A DNA stretch of 64,000 nt from Congeria kusceri (taxonomy: Eukaryota; Mollusca; Bivalvia; Myida; Dreissenidae): positions 65,079,137-65,143,136 of the forward strand of contig CM051032.1 in the NCBI GenBank assembly GCA_027627225.1. Direction: 5' to 3'. Shown piece by piece: positions 1 to 12,770 of this stretch (positions within the stretch are counted from its first letter, which is position 1; every line of letters starts with the position of its first letter). The notes under the pieces are model-generated. The model was not told the DNA's origin. It worked only from the letters and a program-made list of their open reading frames with translations, and did not search any database. The position numbers and the translations under genes were made by a program.

Positions 1-1152
1 GTAACTTCTCTGGCCAATCTTAAAAAATTGTTAGTTTGCCATTGCCTACCCAAGGTTGCTGGTAATGGGTAGGTAGGTAGGCAATTAATTTTTTTGGAAA
101 AACAAATGCAAATTTATTAATGATCCATTTAGCATATAAATGTAGCGTATAACACAGACATTGCTTTTGATAATATATTAAAGTGTATGTTGATATAACG
201 AGAGCTTTCTAGCAATCATCTTTAATTAGACAATGAATGTGGACAAACTGCCCGTTGTTTTCACAAGTTAGATAAAACATGATTAGATTGCATTTTGATA
301 TGGCCAGTTATAAGCAAGGGTCTAGCTGATACAGTTAATTTATTAACCAAATGGAAAACTGAAATGAAAAAAGAGCAAGCTTTTGTTTAACCCAAAGAAA
401 TAATAGAATATTCAGAATTTAAAAAAAAAAGGGACTTTTTCATCTGGTAGATAGGCAATGGCAAAGAAAGTTAATTTTAATTTTGGCCTCTCTTACCCTT
501 GCATAGATATCTATAATATTTCTTGACCTCTTCTTGTAGTTTTGTAGAACATTTATCACTCTTTGACTTAAGTTTGTTGTAGGAACTTTTAAAAGAGTAT
601 CGAGTCCATTAAAGACAATGCCATGTGCTTATGCAATTGATTCATTTAATAGGGTATTGTTTAATTTACATACTTGTCTGTCGATCATTATTATTCTGGC
701 CACTTCTGTTGCTTTACTTGAATGCTATTATTATATGTACTTGAAGTAAGTAACTACATGTACAAAGAAATTATTGAATGGACAGAGGTAGTGGTATACT
801 AATGTTATATGTCATGAAGTCCAAATATCCACCATACTTAAGTGATATGTAAATAAACATGATCTGAAATGTAACACAAACTACCCAGCATGTTTTAAGG
901 CATAAAGCTGTAAAGCTTACACACTGCCGGATAGAAGTCACAGTGACTCTTCTGCATGTGAATTTATGTGTATATTTACTAAATATGTTTGGTGTTCTAT
1001 GTTGACAGTTTGAAGACAACCAGTCCTGGGCATAATACTCTGACAAAAATAACATACTAACAAGGTCTGTCTTTTTAATCTCCCTGCATATTTGGCATTG
1101 ATTTAGATGCACTTGCGAGGTCTTCAACATCATGATAACTGGTCAATGATTA
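1..1152. other. No gene recognised; AT-rich non-coding DNA
   Basis: I see no exon with convincing coding character or paired splice sites here. A short motif near 40-90 (GGTAGGTAGGTAGGCAATT) and another near 466-492 recur in degenerate form elsewhere in the window. They are probably ends of a dispersed repeat. The longest open frame, on the minus strand at 771-1133, has no recognisable domain. Confidence 0.6.
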
Positions 1153-1416
1153 GGGCGGATATTCACAAAGCTCCTAAGGGAAATTTTAACTTCACTTGTA
1201 CTTAACTTAAAATTTTAGATCAGATTTCTATGTGAAATCTAATGATTTCTGTTTACGATAGAGTAAAATAAGAAACATTTGAGCAATTTTTACTTGTTTA
1301 AAACATTTAAATGTAATAAGATGTATATATGGAACAGCCAGAGACTTGAGGAATTTTATTAAAAAAATTAAGAAATTTAATTAAGTTTTCCCTAATGAGC
1401 TTTGTGAATATGGGCC
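1153..1416. mobile_element. MITE-like inverted-repeat element (about 264 bp)
   Basis: The left end reads GGCGGATATTCACAAAGCTC and is followed by TAAGGGAAA. The right end, reverse-complemented, reads GGCCCATATTCACAAAGCTC and then ATTAGGGAAA. The ends are imperfect inverted repeats of roughly 30 bp around an AT-rich centre with no coding capacity, which fits a miniature inverted-repeat transposable element. I could not fix the target-site duplication with confidence. Confidence 0.7.
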
Positions 1417-1548
1417 ATGGACGGAAAGTGCTCTTTTAGGCATTTGTAAATTATATAAATATTTATAATGCAGCTTTAACTGTCATATTGCCTTGTTCTT
1501 GTGTAGGTTATTATAACAATTTAGCAAAGAGCTAATAGCTGTCTTTCT

Positions 1549-1960
1549 TTTTATGCCCCGGCATCTTGATGCAGGGGGGCATATAGTGATCGTCCTGTCC
1601 ATCCTTCCGTCCGTGACAAGGTAAAGTAGATTTTACCGTTTCGTCTACCATCAACGCCGCTTACTACAACACTTTGATACTTACAGAGTTGTTGCTTATG
1701 ACCATTCCCTATCCACCCATATCACCCAACCTTACTTTTACCTTGACCTTGACCTAATTTGGACTTATAATAATTCAAAAGTGCCATTTCTTGGTTAACT
1801 AGATTTAACCGTTTCGTCTAGCACCAACACCACATATTACAACACTTAGATATTTACACAGTTGTTACTTATGACTGTTCCCAATCCACCCATATCATCC
1901 ATCCTCACTTTGACCTTGACGTTGAACTAATTTAAACTAAGAAATGGGCTACTCAGCACC
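1549..1960 (+). repeat. Dispersed repeat with hairpin end and about 172-bp tandem units
   Basis: It begins TTTTTATGCCCC, with GGGGGCATA shortly downstream, so the end can fold into a hairpin. The units starting near 1638 and 1810 (ACCGTTTCGTCTA followed by ACAACACTT) are about 172 bp apart and clearly related. The layout matches other hairpin-ended, tandem-core repeats in this window. It has no coding capacity. Confidence 0.65.
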
Positions 1961-2352
1961 AACCTGGGGCATGTATGTTTATCGAACACAGAATCTTGTT
2001 ACATGTAATTTTCTTAACCCTGTACCCTTTATAAATACAGTTCATTTAATGTGCAAAATATTTTTGTTCAATATTAAGTTATTGTGGATTTTGTAAGCAT
2101 TTTTCAGAAGCTGTATAAAGAATATCGTATTCAGTTTCACAAACTTGATGATTATTGACATTTTTTAAAGGCACTAACAATGTAATACACGTTAAACTAA
2201 ACATTACAAGTTTAATGTTGAGATAACAAACATATAATATAATGCATTATGAGCTAAAAACTTTTGAATAAAATAAATGGAATTTCAACAGTCTGAAATT
2301 TAGTGTGGTGTTTACATTTTCAACACAACGAAATTAGCTGAAGTTCCTCGTG

Positions 2353-4560
2353 TTTTTAGCTCATGGTAAGCTTTTGTGATCGCCCGTTGTGCGTGTATGT
2401 GTGCGTGCGTCGTCAACTTTTTATTCAAACAACATCTCCTCCTAAACCACTTGGCAGATTTTCACCAAACTTCACAGGAATGATCCTTTGGTGGACCTCT
2501 TTCAAAGTTGTTCAAATCGTTCCAGCCTGCTGCATATGTAGGTCACCAGAGCTAAAAATAGATTTAAAAAGTGAAAACTTAAAAAAAAATTCTCCTATAA
2601 AACCACAAGGCTCAGGGCTTTCATATTTGATGTGTGACATCCTCTAGTGGTCCTCTACTAATATTGTTCAAATGATGCCCCTGGGGTCAAAACTGGCCAC
2701 GCCCCAGGGGTCACATGGTTTATAAAGACTTGTATAGCAAAATGACTTTAAAAATCTTCTCCTCTGAAACCGCAAGGCCTAGACTTTTCATATTTGGTAA
2801 GTAGCATTGCATAGTGGTCCTCTACAAAGAATGTTGAAATGATGCCCCTGGGGTCAAAACTGGCCACAATCCGGGGGTCACATGGTTTATACAGACTTAA
2901 ATAGCCAAATGACTTTTAAAATCTTCTCCTCTGAAACTGCAAGGCCTAGAGGTTTCATATTCGGTTGGTAACATTGTATAATTGTCCTCTACAAAGATTG
3001 TTCAAATGATGCCCCTGGGGTCAAAATTGGCCACACCCCGGGGGTGACATGGTTTATATAGACTTAAATAGCAAAATGACTTTTTAAATCTTCTCCTCAT
3101 AATCCACAAGGCCCAGAGGTTTTATATTTGGTATGTAACATTGTATAGTGGTCCCCTACAAAGATTGTTCAAATTATGCTCCTGGGGTCAAAACTGACTA
3201 CACCCCGGGGGTCACATTGTTTATACTGGGGTACTATAATTTCAATAAGCCTCCAACACTCAAAAATCAATACAGCAGACACGACAATCCAGACAGGTGT
3301 ATACAGTGTGCTATTTTTAGAGTTTATCAAACCAGCTAGCCAGTTACACAGGGTTGTGAGGGTGCTTTCGAGAATTGTTGGAGATTACCATTGAAATGCA
3401 TAGACAATTTTATCCACCAGCATGGTCAATCATGTTGTTGTGTAAGTAAATTAGCTGGATGTAATGTTTAGGCAATGTGTAAGAAATGTAGTCAATCAGT
3501 CTTATTATATAAGACCGTCTTATATCATATATTTTCACTTGAGATCTATTACATTGAATTTGTATACAGACAAAGTGTATATTTCTAATTTAATAATGAG
3601 ATGCCAAATATGAAATTATAGCATTAGATCTATAAGTAGTCTAACTTAGGTGGAACTGCACAATTTTTTGTAAGACAAAATGATGCAGCAATCGAGTCTG
3701 TAGCTCTGACACTGCAGTCTGTTTCACCAGCATGAACTGGCCACACCCCAGGGCTCACATGGTTGATATGGACTTAAATAGCAAGATGACTCTAAAAATC
3801 TTCTCCTCTGAAACTGCGAGGCCTAGAGGTTTCATATGTGATATTTGACATTTTATAGTGGTCCTCTGCAAAGATTGTTCAAATGATGTCCCTTTGGTCA
3901 AAACTGGCCCTGCCGTGGGGGTCACATTGTTTATGTAGACTTAAATAGCCAAATGACTTTAAAATCTCCTGAAACCGCAGTTTTTTCGTATTTGATATGT
4001 AACATTGTATAGTGGTCCTCTACTAAGATTTTTTAAATTATGCCCCTGGGGTAAAAAGTGGCCATGACCCGGGGCGTCACATGATTGATCTAGACTTATA
4101 TGGAAAGTGGGCCGTAAAAATCTTCCTTGTTGAAACCGTAAGGCCCAGAGGTTTTATATTTTGCTTGAAACATGGTGGAGTGGTCCTGTACAAAGATTGT
4201 TCAAATGATGTCCCTGGGGTAAAAATTGGCCACCCCCTGGGGGTCATATGGTTTATATACAGTTAAATAGCAAAATGACTTGAAAAATCTCCTCTGAAAC
4301 TGCAAGGCCCAGTGGAATCATATTGGGTATGTAACATTGAAAAGTGGTCCACTACAAATATTGTTCAAATTATGCCCCTGGGGTACAAGGTGGCCATGCC
4401 CTGTGGGTCACATGGTTTATATAGACTAAAAAAATATCTGAAATTGCAAGGCCCAGATCTTTATTCTCAGGTAAGGCGTTTAGTGCCATTTTTCCCTCTT
4501 GTTATTAGCCATTATGCCTTAAACTCAGGTGAGCGACCTAGGGCCATCATGGCCCTTTTG
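2353..4560 (+). repeat. Tandem-core repeat element, forward copy (GACCCC-rich core)
   Basis: The left end is TTTTTAGCTCA, followed by a gtgcgtgcgtcgtcaac-type stretch. The right end contains AACTCAGGTGAGCGACC and then GGGCCATCATGGCCC. Between them are roughly ten degenerate units of about 165 bp, marked by GATGCCCCTGGGGTCAAAA, TGGCCACACCCC and TCACATGGTTTATA. GCTCACCTGAG-type sequence occurs at the right end in inverted form. The same element lies inverted at 30485-34260. The structure resembles the tandem-core 'pearl' or Helitron-related elements known from bivalves; that assignment is an inference. Confidence 0.75.
3226..3735. other. Unclassified interruption of the tandem-core array
   Basis: The 165-bp periodicity stops after TCACATTGTTTATA and resumes near 3735 at AACTGGCCACACCCC. 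The roughly 510 bp between have no similarity to the core unit. I found no convincing terminal inverted repeats, coding sequence or tRNA-like head. It may be an inserted element or a diverged part of the repeat. Confidence 0.45.
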
Positions 4561-5207
4561 TATGTAGAATATCTTGCAGCTTACCGAATGTTAACGGTAA
4601 TAGTCGGATTTAATCCGCATCTCCATGAAATTCGGCAGTAAATAAAGCTAGTATTTGTAAACAGTTTTACTTGGAGGTTCAGCACTTTTGCAATAAACAG
4701 CATCTAACAAACCAAATGTTTCTGATGTAGGTTATATACTAACGTAAACACATGCTAAGACAGACAATAAATAAGATAATTATTTTATTGTAGATTCTGA
4801 ATTCGGCCATTTTCACCTTTTGTGCGGCTTTAAATAATGAAAAGTCTTTCATTGTTTCAAACAGAGTACTGCATTTTGTGGAAGTAGTCGGTTTCTGTCT
4901 CTGCACATACAACAGTTATCATGGTGTTTAAAGCCGTATGCCAGCTTTCGAGTAGATTTGAAGACCGAGGCACAAATGGCATGTCTCGTGTAGATGACAC
5001 TTCTCTGTCCTTCGTTTCTCCACAATCCCTGTATGTTGCAAACAAAATGGAGATCTGAATGTACTCTACAATTATAATTAAAGAGAACCCTTGTGTAAAA
5101 CAACCTTCAGTACCATATGCATTTACAGTTACACATCATTTGCACATTATTTTCTAGACATGTTTAGGGCATTTATATCGTGTAAATTACTACATTATTT
5201 TTAAGCT
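4561..5207. other. No gene recognised
   Basis: AT-rich sequence. Two overlapping minus-strand open frames near 4849-5103 lack recognisable motifs, and I see no splice structure supporting them. Confidence 0.5.
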
Positions 5208-5513
5208 GGGCCCGGCTAGCTCTGTTGGTAGAGCGCTGGATTGTCAATTCGGGGATTGTAAGTTAGAACTTCAGCCCCGGCCACATAACTTGTGTGGGGA
5301 TTGGTCATGACATTATTTCTACAGCCATTCTCCCCCTACCTCTGATTCAAGTAGGGCAGTTGTCAGTTACTGGCACAAGTATGTGCACTTAGCAATGGTA
5401 AACCGCTTAGATCAGCTAAGATTGCCCAGGAAGTGTGAGTAGGTTTACTGACTGCCGAGATATTACTGAAATACTGTTTAAAAAAAACGGTGAAAAATCC
5501 AAACAAACAAACA
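5208..5513 (+). mobile_element. tRNA-derived SINE
   Basis: The 5' end is tRNA-like, with an A-box-type TAGCTCTGTTGG and a decayed B-box region. It is followed by a conserved-looking body (GTCAGTTACTGGCACAAGTA, then GCCCAGGAAGTGTGAGTAGG) and an A-rich CAAACAAACAAACA tail. This order is typical of a SINE. From memory the body resembles the Meta-SINE/RUDI type widespread in bivalves, but the family name needs a database check. Confidence 0.75.
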
Positions 5514-6820
5514 TTATATTTGATGTATAGGAATTGTTTAGTTTGACACTGGGACCAGAAAAGTTAAGCAAATACAACTATGACTATTTTTGAATAACAC
5601 TCGTATAATATGTTTCACAAACATACTACAGATGAAAACTACATGTAATAGAACTTGCTTAGATATTCAGTTTAATTTCTTGACAATTCTGCATTTAATG
5701 TTAGTTTATTATAATTATACCTGAATAATTTTTAAGCATTTATCTTTAATCTTAAAGTATACTGTGACTGCTATTTTAAGCATTTAACTTTTAATAATTG
5801 CATAATTTGATCTCTGTGTTTTCTAGCTTGCATCTTGTATGTTGTGTATTAGTTTGTTTATTTAATATTTCAGACATTTGGTTGGGAACAATTCTAAAAG
5901 GAAAAGGTGTATGGAAATATAATTATAGAATCTATAGTGTATGGAATTTTGCATGATTGATTATCATTTGTTTGGTTATTGTATTTTGTGAATGTTTGTT
6001 CTGATACTTTATCTGTTCATTACACAAGATGTACAAAATCCACATATACATTGTACATTGGAATCAGAAATTTAACTTTTAAATAAACTGTGTGAACACC
6101 TTAAGAAAATTACTTGTATGGTACCTGTTTAAACAACAGACTCAGTGATAAATAAAAAAAGTCAAGTAAATAAGTAGTTTTTGTAAATATTAATGGTATT
6201 TCATTACCTATTTAAGATTTTTAATCTAATATGAGTACCGGTAAAAATTGTACTGCTGTTTTGCTGTAAGAAAATCTGATATTGAAAGCATTAAACATTC
6301 CATGAAATTCTAAATAATTTATTCGAGGAATGCAGTATACATACATTTGAGGGGCGTATCAACGGTACGACGACAAAAACATTTGAAAATCAAATTTCAG
6401 TTACTGAGGATTAATATTGGAGCATTGTTAAATATGATTCTCTTGTTTATATAAACAGTAGTAGGAGTAGTAATATTGATATGAATGAAGTGTACATGAT
6501 ACCGTTACACGCATGTTCAACATTGATGAACATTGTGTAGCAAAGAGAAGTTTTCTTTGACATGTGCTTATTTGTAGTCGGGAGTTTGAATCCTACTGGA
6601 AACGTGTATCCCAAAAATATCTTCTTTGTTAATGTTTTTTCTTGACTAATCCATAAATTATATACTGTCATTTCACAAGAAATATATTTAATATACATAG
6701 AAAAGTAAATTGTTTGAAGTGTTGTCTGTATTTCTGCGATGTACCATTGATATGCCCCTTTAATAATTATTTTTGGCATATGATTATCATTATTAATGTA
6801 CTGGTATTTATTCTTTGCAG
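5514..6820 (+). other. Probable intron of the upstream gene; nothing else recognised
   Basis: No coding exon is supported. The stretch ends in a good acceptor (pyrimidine-rich TTTATTCTTTGCAG at 6807-6820) directly before the coding exon at 6821. Confidence 0.45.
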
Positions 6821-7030
6821 ATATCCAGTGCATTCAGCGACGAAGAATTAACATGGGCCTCTTCATCATCATCGTCCATGACGACACCCTCGAATAAGAA
6901 AACAAAATCACCAGGTTCTAAATCCTCTAGTCAAAAGAAAAAGACTCTAACACGTCAAGAGCAAGAGGAAGCAGATTATCAATTTGCCCTGAAGTTAAGT
7001 CGCGGAGAAATAGACGATCGCAATGCATAA
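6821..7030 (+). CDS. Terminal coding exon with C-terminal UIM/MIU-like motif; gene otherwise outside the window
   Basis: An open frame runs from the acceptor at 6820 to a TAA at 7028-7030, giving about 69 residues. It opens ISSAFSDEELTW, then a Ser-rich stretch and a Lys/Ser-rich basic stretch (KKTKSPGSKSSSQKKK), and ends with EQEEADYQFALKLSRGE. The last segment fits the ubiquitin-interacting pattern: acidic cluster, hydrophobic, x-x-Ala, three residues, Ser, x-x-acidic. It also resembles the MIU2-type motif of the RNF168/RNF169 E3 ligases, as remembered. The Ser/Lys-rich linker suggests a nuclear protein. No upstream exons could be found with confidence, so they may lie before the window or be short. 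The RNF168/169 link is only a hypothesis. Confidence 0.55.
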   Translation: MSSAFSDEELTWASSSSSSMTTPSNKKTKSPGSKSSSQKKKTLTRQEQEEADYQFALKLSRGEIDDRNA

Positions 7031-7038
7031 TACGCCAT

Positions 7039-7625
7039 GTTTTAGGTTTTTATTCCAATGATTGAACGTTTTTGTCATATCACTTTCTGTCAGAATGAGC
7101 AAGTTATACACAAATGGAAGAGTTCATAAATTTAGGAACACATATAACCACATAGTCGAGGTCCTTGTTTTAAGGAATAGAACATCTTTGTTAATATCAC
7201 TTTTCTTTCAGAATAACAAGTTATCACTAAATGGGGAGTTCATAAATTAAGGAGCCCATAGAACCACACAGTTTAGGTTTTTATTCCAATTAATGAACGT
7301 CTTTATCAGTCACTTTCTGTCAGAATGAGCAAGTTATACACAAGTGGAGGAATTGTTAGATTTAGGAACCCATAGTTCCTCACTGTTTAGTTTTTTATTT
7401 CAATGAATAGAACATTTTTATCATTAACCTTGTCTGTAAGAATGAACAAGTTTGAAATAAATTTAGGAATGCATAGATGATACTGATAGTAATGCACAGT
7501 AACCCACAGTTAAGGTCTTCACTCTGATAGAACGTCTTTGTCAAAATCATTTTCTGTAAGAACGTGTGTGTTTCAGTCAAATGGAGGAATACATACATTA
7601 ATGTACAAGCGAACTGTTGTTCTTT
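7039..7625 (+). repeat. Minisatellite, about five degenerate units of 115-120 bp
   Basis: Units begin near 7039, 7156, 7270, 7385 and 7508 with variants of GTTTAGGTTTTTATTCCAAT. They continue with GAACGTCTTTGTCA, CACTTTCTGTCAGAATGAGC and AGGAACCCATA. The array begins nine bases after the stop codon, so it probably lies in the 3' UTR or just downstream. Confidence 0.75.
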
Positions 7626-7906
7626 GTTATAGAATATATCTATGACCTTGTTTCCCGAATTTTGCATTTATTTAGATATGTTTAAAAGAGTAAAATAAGG
7701 ATTGTAATGACTGTGAAGTGAGATGATGATATTGATGATGATTATGATGATGACACATAAGTTACGCTGTATTTCAGATGTTCTAAAACAATTAATTCAC
7801 TGTTCACAAACAAGTAATTTTATCATGGATAAATTCAATGATGTAGTGTTCAGAAATATTAACTTGTTTATTTTATATTTTCATAGTCGTCTATTGGACT
7901 TGTATT

Positions 7907-7912
7907 AATAAA
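7907..7912 (+). promoter_or_regulatory. Candidate polyadenylation signal AATAAA
   Basis: A canonical hexamer in an AT-rich context about 880 bases beyond the stop of the preceding exon. It is plausible for that gene, but AATAAA is common by chance here. Confidence 0.3.
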
Positions 7913-9639
7913 GTATTTAGCCAAGTTAAATTAAAATAAAATACTGTTGTATTATTTTTATAGCATAAGTATACTTGGCATTAAAAATGTAACTCTATTT
8001 TGATGTGTGTTTTAAAACAAAACAACTGCACAATTCTGACAATTTTCTTGAATTTGTTGTTGTTGTTTGTGTCATGTACATTGTCACATTGGATCACATG
8101 TTTTATGTTTCATAGACTTTTCATTGCCATTAGGTACTTTTTTCGTTTTCAGTTTTCATTTTAGTGCCAAATACATATGTTATATATGTTTTACATTGAA
8201 CTTCTATATTTATCTTGTATATATTTTCAACATGGAAAATATTTTCATTTACCGATAAAGATATACTGTGAATTCATTATTATTTGTCGGACACTTAATT
8301 TTCATGTTTTTCGTAGGTAGTTGAACCAACGAATTCAAGTGGCAATGAATATATGACAGCCAGCAAACATAGGCAGTTTCTTCAGTGTTAACATTAATTT
8401 CAAACCAAAACATATTATGATGTGTTGTATTACAGCTTTTGGCAGTTGACAGCTTTCTTACAATGCGTGATCGTGCTGTCCGGTTTAACAATAATGTACA
8501 TGTACAAAGTATACATGTATGCAGTTGAACACCTGGAGAATACACGCATGTTACTCATGAGATGTCCATGAGGCCTTAATTAAAAAATGTTTTGTTTGCC
8601 CCTTACCGACCAGAAATTTTAGAGGTGGGTCGGTAGGTAGGAAAGATATTTTATTTTATTCCGAGAATTTCATCTTTGTCATACATGAATGTCATCATTT
8701 AAATAGCAATACATTATAATTGTATCTTTGTTTGAAATTCACAATTACTTTCTTCATCTTGATTGATACAACCAACATTATACATGGTAAAACTAGCTTA
8801 AATAAGGACATACCACAAAATAGAATACGCAATTCTTTCAAAAACAATTTGTGAAGAACATGTATTCTATTTAATACCAATGTCTGAATTGACTAGACAC
8901 ACATATTAATTAATACAGCATAGATAATTCATACTGTCTGACAAGAAAACATGTGCATTATTATCAATGGCTGAACTGACTAGACAGTCCCAATCATATT
9001 AATACGGTACAAATACATACGGTTTGACTAGAAAAATGTCAAATCAATCAATTGAAAATAAAAAATAATTTGATTAAAATGTCACAATTAAGATAATTAG
9101 AAAAGTTGTTAACTCAGATGTCTCCGTCCTCTCAAATATAAACTGTGTTTTAACAAAGAACAGTTACCAGTATCATATGTAACAATGTTGGCTGCTGATA
9201 GAAGAATTATTCCTTAACAAAGCCAGTATTGGCATACACGTTTTCAGGGTGAAACTTTTCTGCTCTCCCACTTGTTGATTTGCTAACTCAAATCGAAATT
9301 TTGTCGCCAATTTTCTTGTTCTCGTCTAGCACGCACAATAGATCATGCAGGACATCATCCCAAGTTTTACTTGTTTGAACATTATGAATTTTGTATTTAT
9401 TTATTGATTTCAACCAACAACCTGAAGGTTAGAATAGGGTAAAGCAAATCTCCATATGGCCCCATTGTAAAACAGCAAAATATCCAGGCATCGTTCGCCA
9501 CTTTTCTTTGATTCAAATATTGTGAGTCTGATCTCTTTTGAAATATGGTTCTCTCAGCTTTCAAAATTTTAATAATAAAAAAAAAGATATGTTATGCTAC
9601 TTCTAAGAAAATTCATCTCACTTGATTGTAGTAACCCGT
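7913..9639. other. No gene recognised; short GGTCGGTAGG repeat relic near 8585-8660
   Basis: AT-rich non-coding sequence. Around 8585-8660, GCCCCTTACCGACCAG and GGTGGGTCGGTAGGTAGG resemble fragments at 45478-45530 and 49100-49182, and probably belong to one dispersed repeat. Confidence 0.5.
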
Positions 9640-9930
9640 AATGCTAGGTTCCCACTGTCGTGCGATCTGTTACGAATGCCATGATTAGCAAATTGTAGCT
9701 GATCGTGGTATTTCTATGAGATTTTAGGCATGGATACAATGTGATGCGAGCCGATGCGTTGTTATACAAAATTTTGCGCCTGGTTGCGATCTGGTCACGA
9801 TTTGTCGATTACAGGTGTCACTATCTGTCACAGTCTGATCTCCAGTTTAGATATGATTAAATACATTCGGTTGGGAATGGTGCGATCGTGTCCACGAATG
9901 GGTCTCGATCTGACACGATTGGGTTCTCCA
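9640..9930. repeat. Degenerate GCGATC/CACGAT-rich repeat
   Basis: It begins TAATGCTAGGTTCCCACTGT and contains many variants of TGCGATCTG, GTCACGATTTG and CTCGATCTGACACGATTG. The periodicity is too diverged to define a unit. It looks like a dispersed repeat rather than coding DNA. Confidence 0.4.
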
Positions 9931-11885
9931 AATAAGGACGTTCTAGTACCTGCAGATAAGATCCGATATGTTTATCACGAATCAATGTATCAATGTGTCC
10001 ACGACAAAACCTTGTTTACTAGTATCTGGTCACTAGGCACTTGTTTTCACACTCAAAAGCATTATACTCTTTTGTTCAAGTGCCTTAATGATCAAAATTG
10101 TAGCCTAAGAAAGTTGTGAGCGAAAAAAAAAAAAACGAAATTGAAAGCAAGAAAAATTACTAAATAAAAAAGTAATCACCCCAGATTTTGCAATAAATTG
10201 TTTCGAGTCGGCGGCTTTTTTGTGGGTTGTTCGGTAAAGGGCAAACAAACTTAATTTTAATTTAGGCCTGAACTTGCATAATTTGGCACTGCTGATCCTG
10301 ATTACGTAATAAAAGACACAGACTCGCCAGCGTGTGTGGTGGCTATATGTGACATTATCTTCAGCAATTTGATTATTTCTTCACCTTTTAGGCCAAATAC
10401 AAAAGTTTCCAAAATCCACAAATTAAAAGCGCCAACGAAATTGTCCTTTTGGAGTAATCCACAAAATTTGGTGCCATCGAAAATAAATTAAATCACAGTA
10501 CCGTTATGTATGTTATCATTGACATGTTAGTATGTTAGCTCATTATCTTTCAGCTGTTATAAAATATCTACCATTTGAATACAGCTATTGTACTCACGTT
10601 TTGTTTGTTAATATTTTGTAACTTACCAAGTGTACACAAATATGTGAATGTTTTCCCAGATAGTTTCAGTGCTTTGTATTGTTTTTTGAACCAGACATGT
10701 CATAGTAGTATAATACTATAAGAAAAACAACGTAACAAGATAAAAACACTTTGCTAAAGGCCCAGATATGCATTATTTGTTTTTATTATATACCTATAGA
10801 TTATCTGACTCAAATTCTGGTGTATTTTTGGTATTAAATAGAATTGGCCAGATAGAATTCCCATATTTCACACTGTGAAATAATTTTCTGTATTCAGTGG
10901 CTGGAAAAACTGGACTACTTTTACGTTCGTTGAGTATCGTAGATTTTTGTAACGTTCCTAGAAACATTGGGAAACGCCCCGTTCTGTTTATAGACACGAT
11001 AACGCCGTTAAAATATGTTGATATGTTCATTGATGTACATGACATGTATTCATGAGCGTTCTTAATTACTGTTCGTTATTTTGTTTGATTCGAGGCAGTA
11101 TTTTGTGGCGTTTTGATCATAATTAAGGAGGTATATAATAAATGGAATACTACATGACCGGTGGAAACCAATTTTGCTGCAAGGGCTGACTTTTACAAAA
11201 GTTGTACTCTGAGCTGTGTTGAGAAGTACTAGTGTTAAGAAATCTATATACCGGTACCTGGTGTATAATCTGGATGTTGGAAAGAGGCCTTGTTTCCCAT
11301 ATTCAACTGAGTCAGTGCTTGATAATAGTAACATGAATGTGTCTGTTGTGCAAACATAGTCCACATTGCTGAATTGAATTACTCGTACTATTGTACTCAC
11401 AGCAATACATGCTCTATGATAACTTCTATGAGAAATATCAGTAGTTACCGTATACCATCACTGATGTGTGGTTTTTGTGGATGGTAAGCCTGTCTTAGAT
11501 TTTTTAATTCAATCTTTGTGTTTGTGTGGCATGATGACTGGGTAAGAATATTTGTAGTGGTGTGTGTTTAAAATATTGTTGTTGAAGTGTTATAAAATGC
11601 TGGCCATTTTTCATTCCAGTTTCAAAGAAATTGCATTCAGACTATGTATTTGTGGTAAATGTTTAGGTTAAAATAGCTTCAAAGGATGATAATTCTTTTT
11701 GCTTTTTGGTCAGTAGAAACTGCTTAAGAAAAAGCTCATAGTATTGCTCTAGATCGAGTGTGCAATGAATATCTGTTTTACTACCTGGTACTTGATAGTG
11801 TGTACATAATAGATATGTTATTGTCTGTTATCTGTGTATAAAACATTGTATTTATCAGTATGCTATTAATATTACAAATAAAATG
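9931..11885. other. No gene recognised
   Basis: Two minus-strand open frames (10794-11045 and 11062-11400) carry no recognisable domain and no supporting splice structure. A fragment near 10236-10266 (GGGCAAACAAACTTAATTTT followed by AGGCCT) belongs to the dispersed motif seen at 466-492 and 45478. Confidence 0.5.
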
Positions 11886-11889
11886 AAAA

Positions 11890-12280
11890 TATATAACACC
11901 ATGAGGTTGTTATTCCGACCACTGAACATGACACATGCTTGTCTGTCAAAGGTCAAGGTCAAAGTTTAAGGTAAAGACAAGATTGTTTCCGCTCCATAAC
12001 TTCCACAATTTCTCTAATGCCCGGATTTTTGTGTGTAACTGCACATTATTGTCACGTGCACAGTCCATGCATGTCTGTGAAAGGTCAAGGTTACAATAAA
12101 AGTCACAAATTAATCATTTCTGCCCCTTGACAAACTATTCTTCATGCTAAAAAGGATTCTTATGCACTGACATTTTCCGTTTGCCAATGATGTGTCATAT
12201 ACATGACTTGATAATTCGCTGTCAAAAGTCAAAGGTAAAGCCCATACAGATTCTTTTCCATTACTTCTAAATACCTGGAA
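11890..12280 (+). repeat. Degenerate repeat with AGGTCAAGGTCAAAG motifs
   Basis: About three related units contain GTCTGTCAAAGGTCAAGGTC, GTCTGTGAAAGGTCAAGG and CTGTCAAAAGTCAAAGG, each followed by a TTCTGCCCC- or TTTCCGCTCC-like stretch. This is a tandem-type dispersed repeat with no coding signal. Confidence 0.55.
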
Positions 12281-12285
12281 GGATT

Positions 12286-12770
12286 TTTAGCTCTACTATT
12301 CACCGAATAGTTCGAGCTATACGACTCACCCGTTCGTCAGCGTCTGCGTAATGCTCTGGTTAGGGTTTGAGTGCAACAAGTCCATATCTCTATATCTACT
12401 ACAGATATTCAATTGAAACTTCACATATGTCTTCGGGGTCATTATGTGAGGTTACTGACCAAGGTCTATAACTCTGACCTGCAATTTAGCAGAATTATGC
12501 CCCTTTTTATACTTAGAAAATTCAGAGTAAGGTGTGCGTGCAACAAGTACATACCTGTGTAACTACTACAGATATTCAATTGAAACTTTTGTGTCATTAT
12601 GTAAGGTCACTGAGCAAGGCCCATAACTCTGACCTGCAATTTAGCAGAATTATGCTCCTTTTTGTACTTAGAAAAGTACATATCTCTGTAACTATAACAT
12701 ATATTCAATTGACATTTCACATACTTTTCATGGTCATTATGTAAGGTCACTGACAGAATACAGCAGCGCA
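12286..12770 (+). repeat. Hairpin-ended tandem repeat (about 170-bp units)
   Basis: It starts TTTTAGCTCTACTATTCACC and then GAATAGTTCGAGCTA, an imperfect hairpin, followed by CGTTCGTCAGCGTCTGCGT. Units from about 12371 and 12542 share GTGCAACAAGT, ACAGATATTCAATTGAAACT, GGTCATTATGT, AACTCTGACCTGCAATTTAG and TTATGCCCCTTTTT. It has the same hairpin-plus-tandem-core design as the elements at 1549, 2353 and 25801. Confidence 0.7.

Noticed and set aside
5208..5290. tRNA gene on the + strand
   Set aside because: Only the A-box region is well preserved, the B box is degraded, and a SINE body and A-rich tail follow. It is a SINE head.
10794..11400. Two adjacent minus-strand open frames of 83 and 112 residues
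   Set aside because: No recognisable motif, no common splice phase and composition like the surrounding AT-rich DNA. I could not support a gene.
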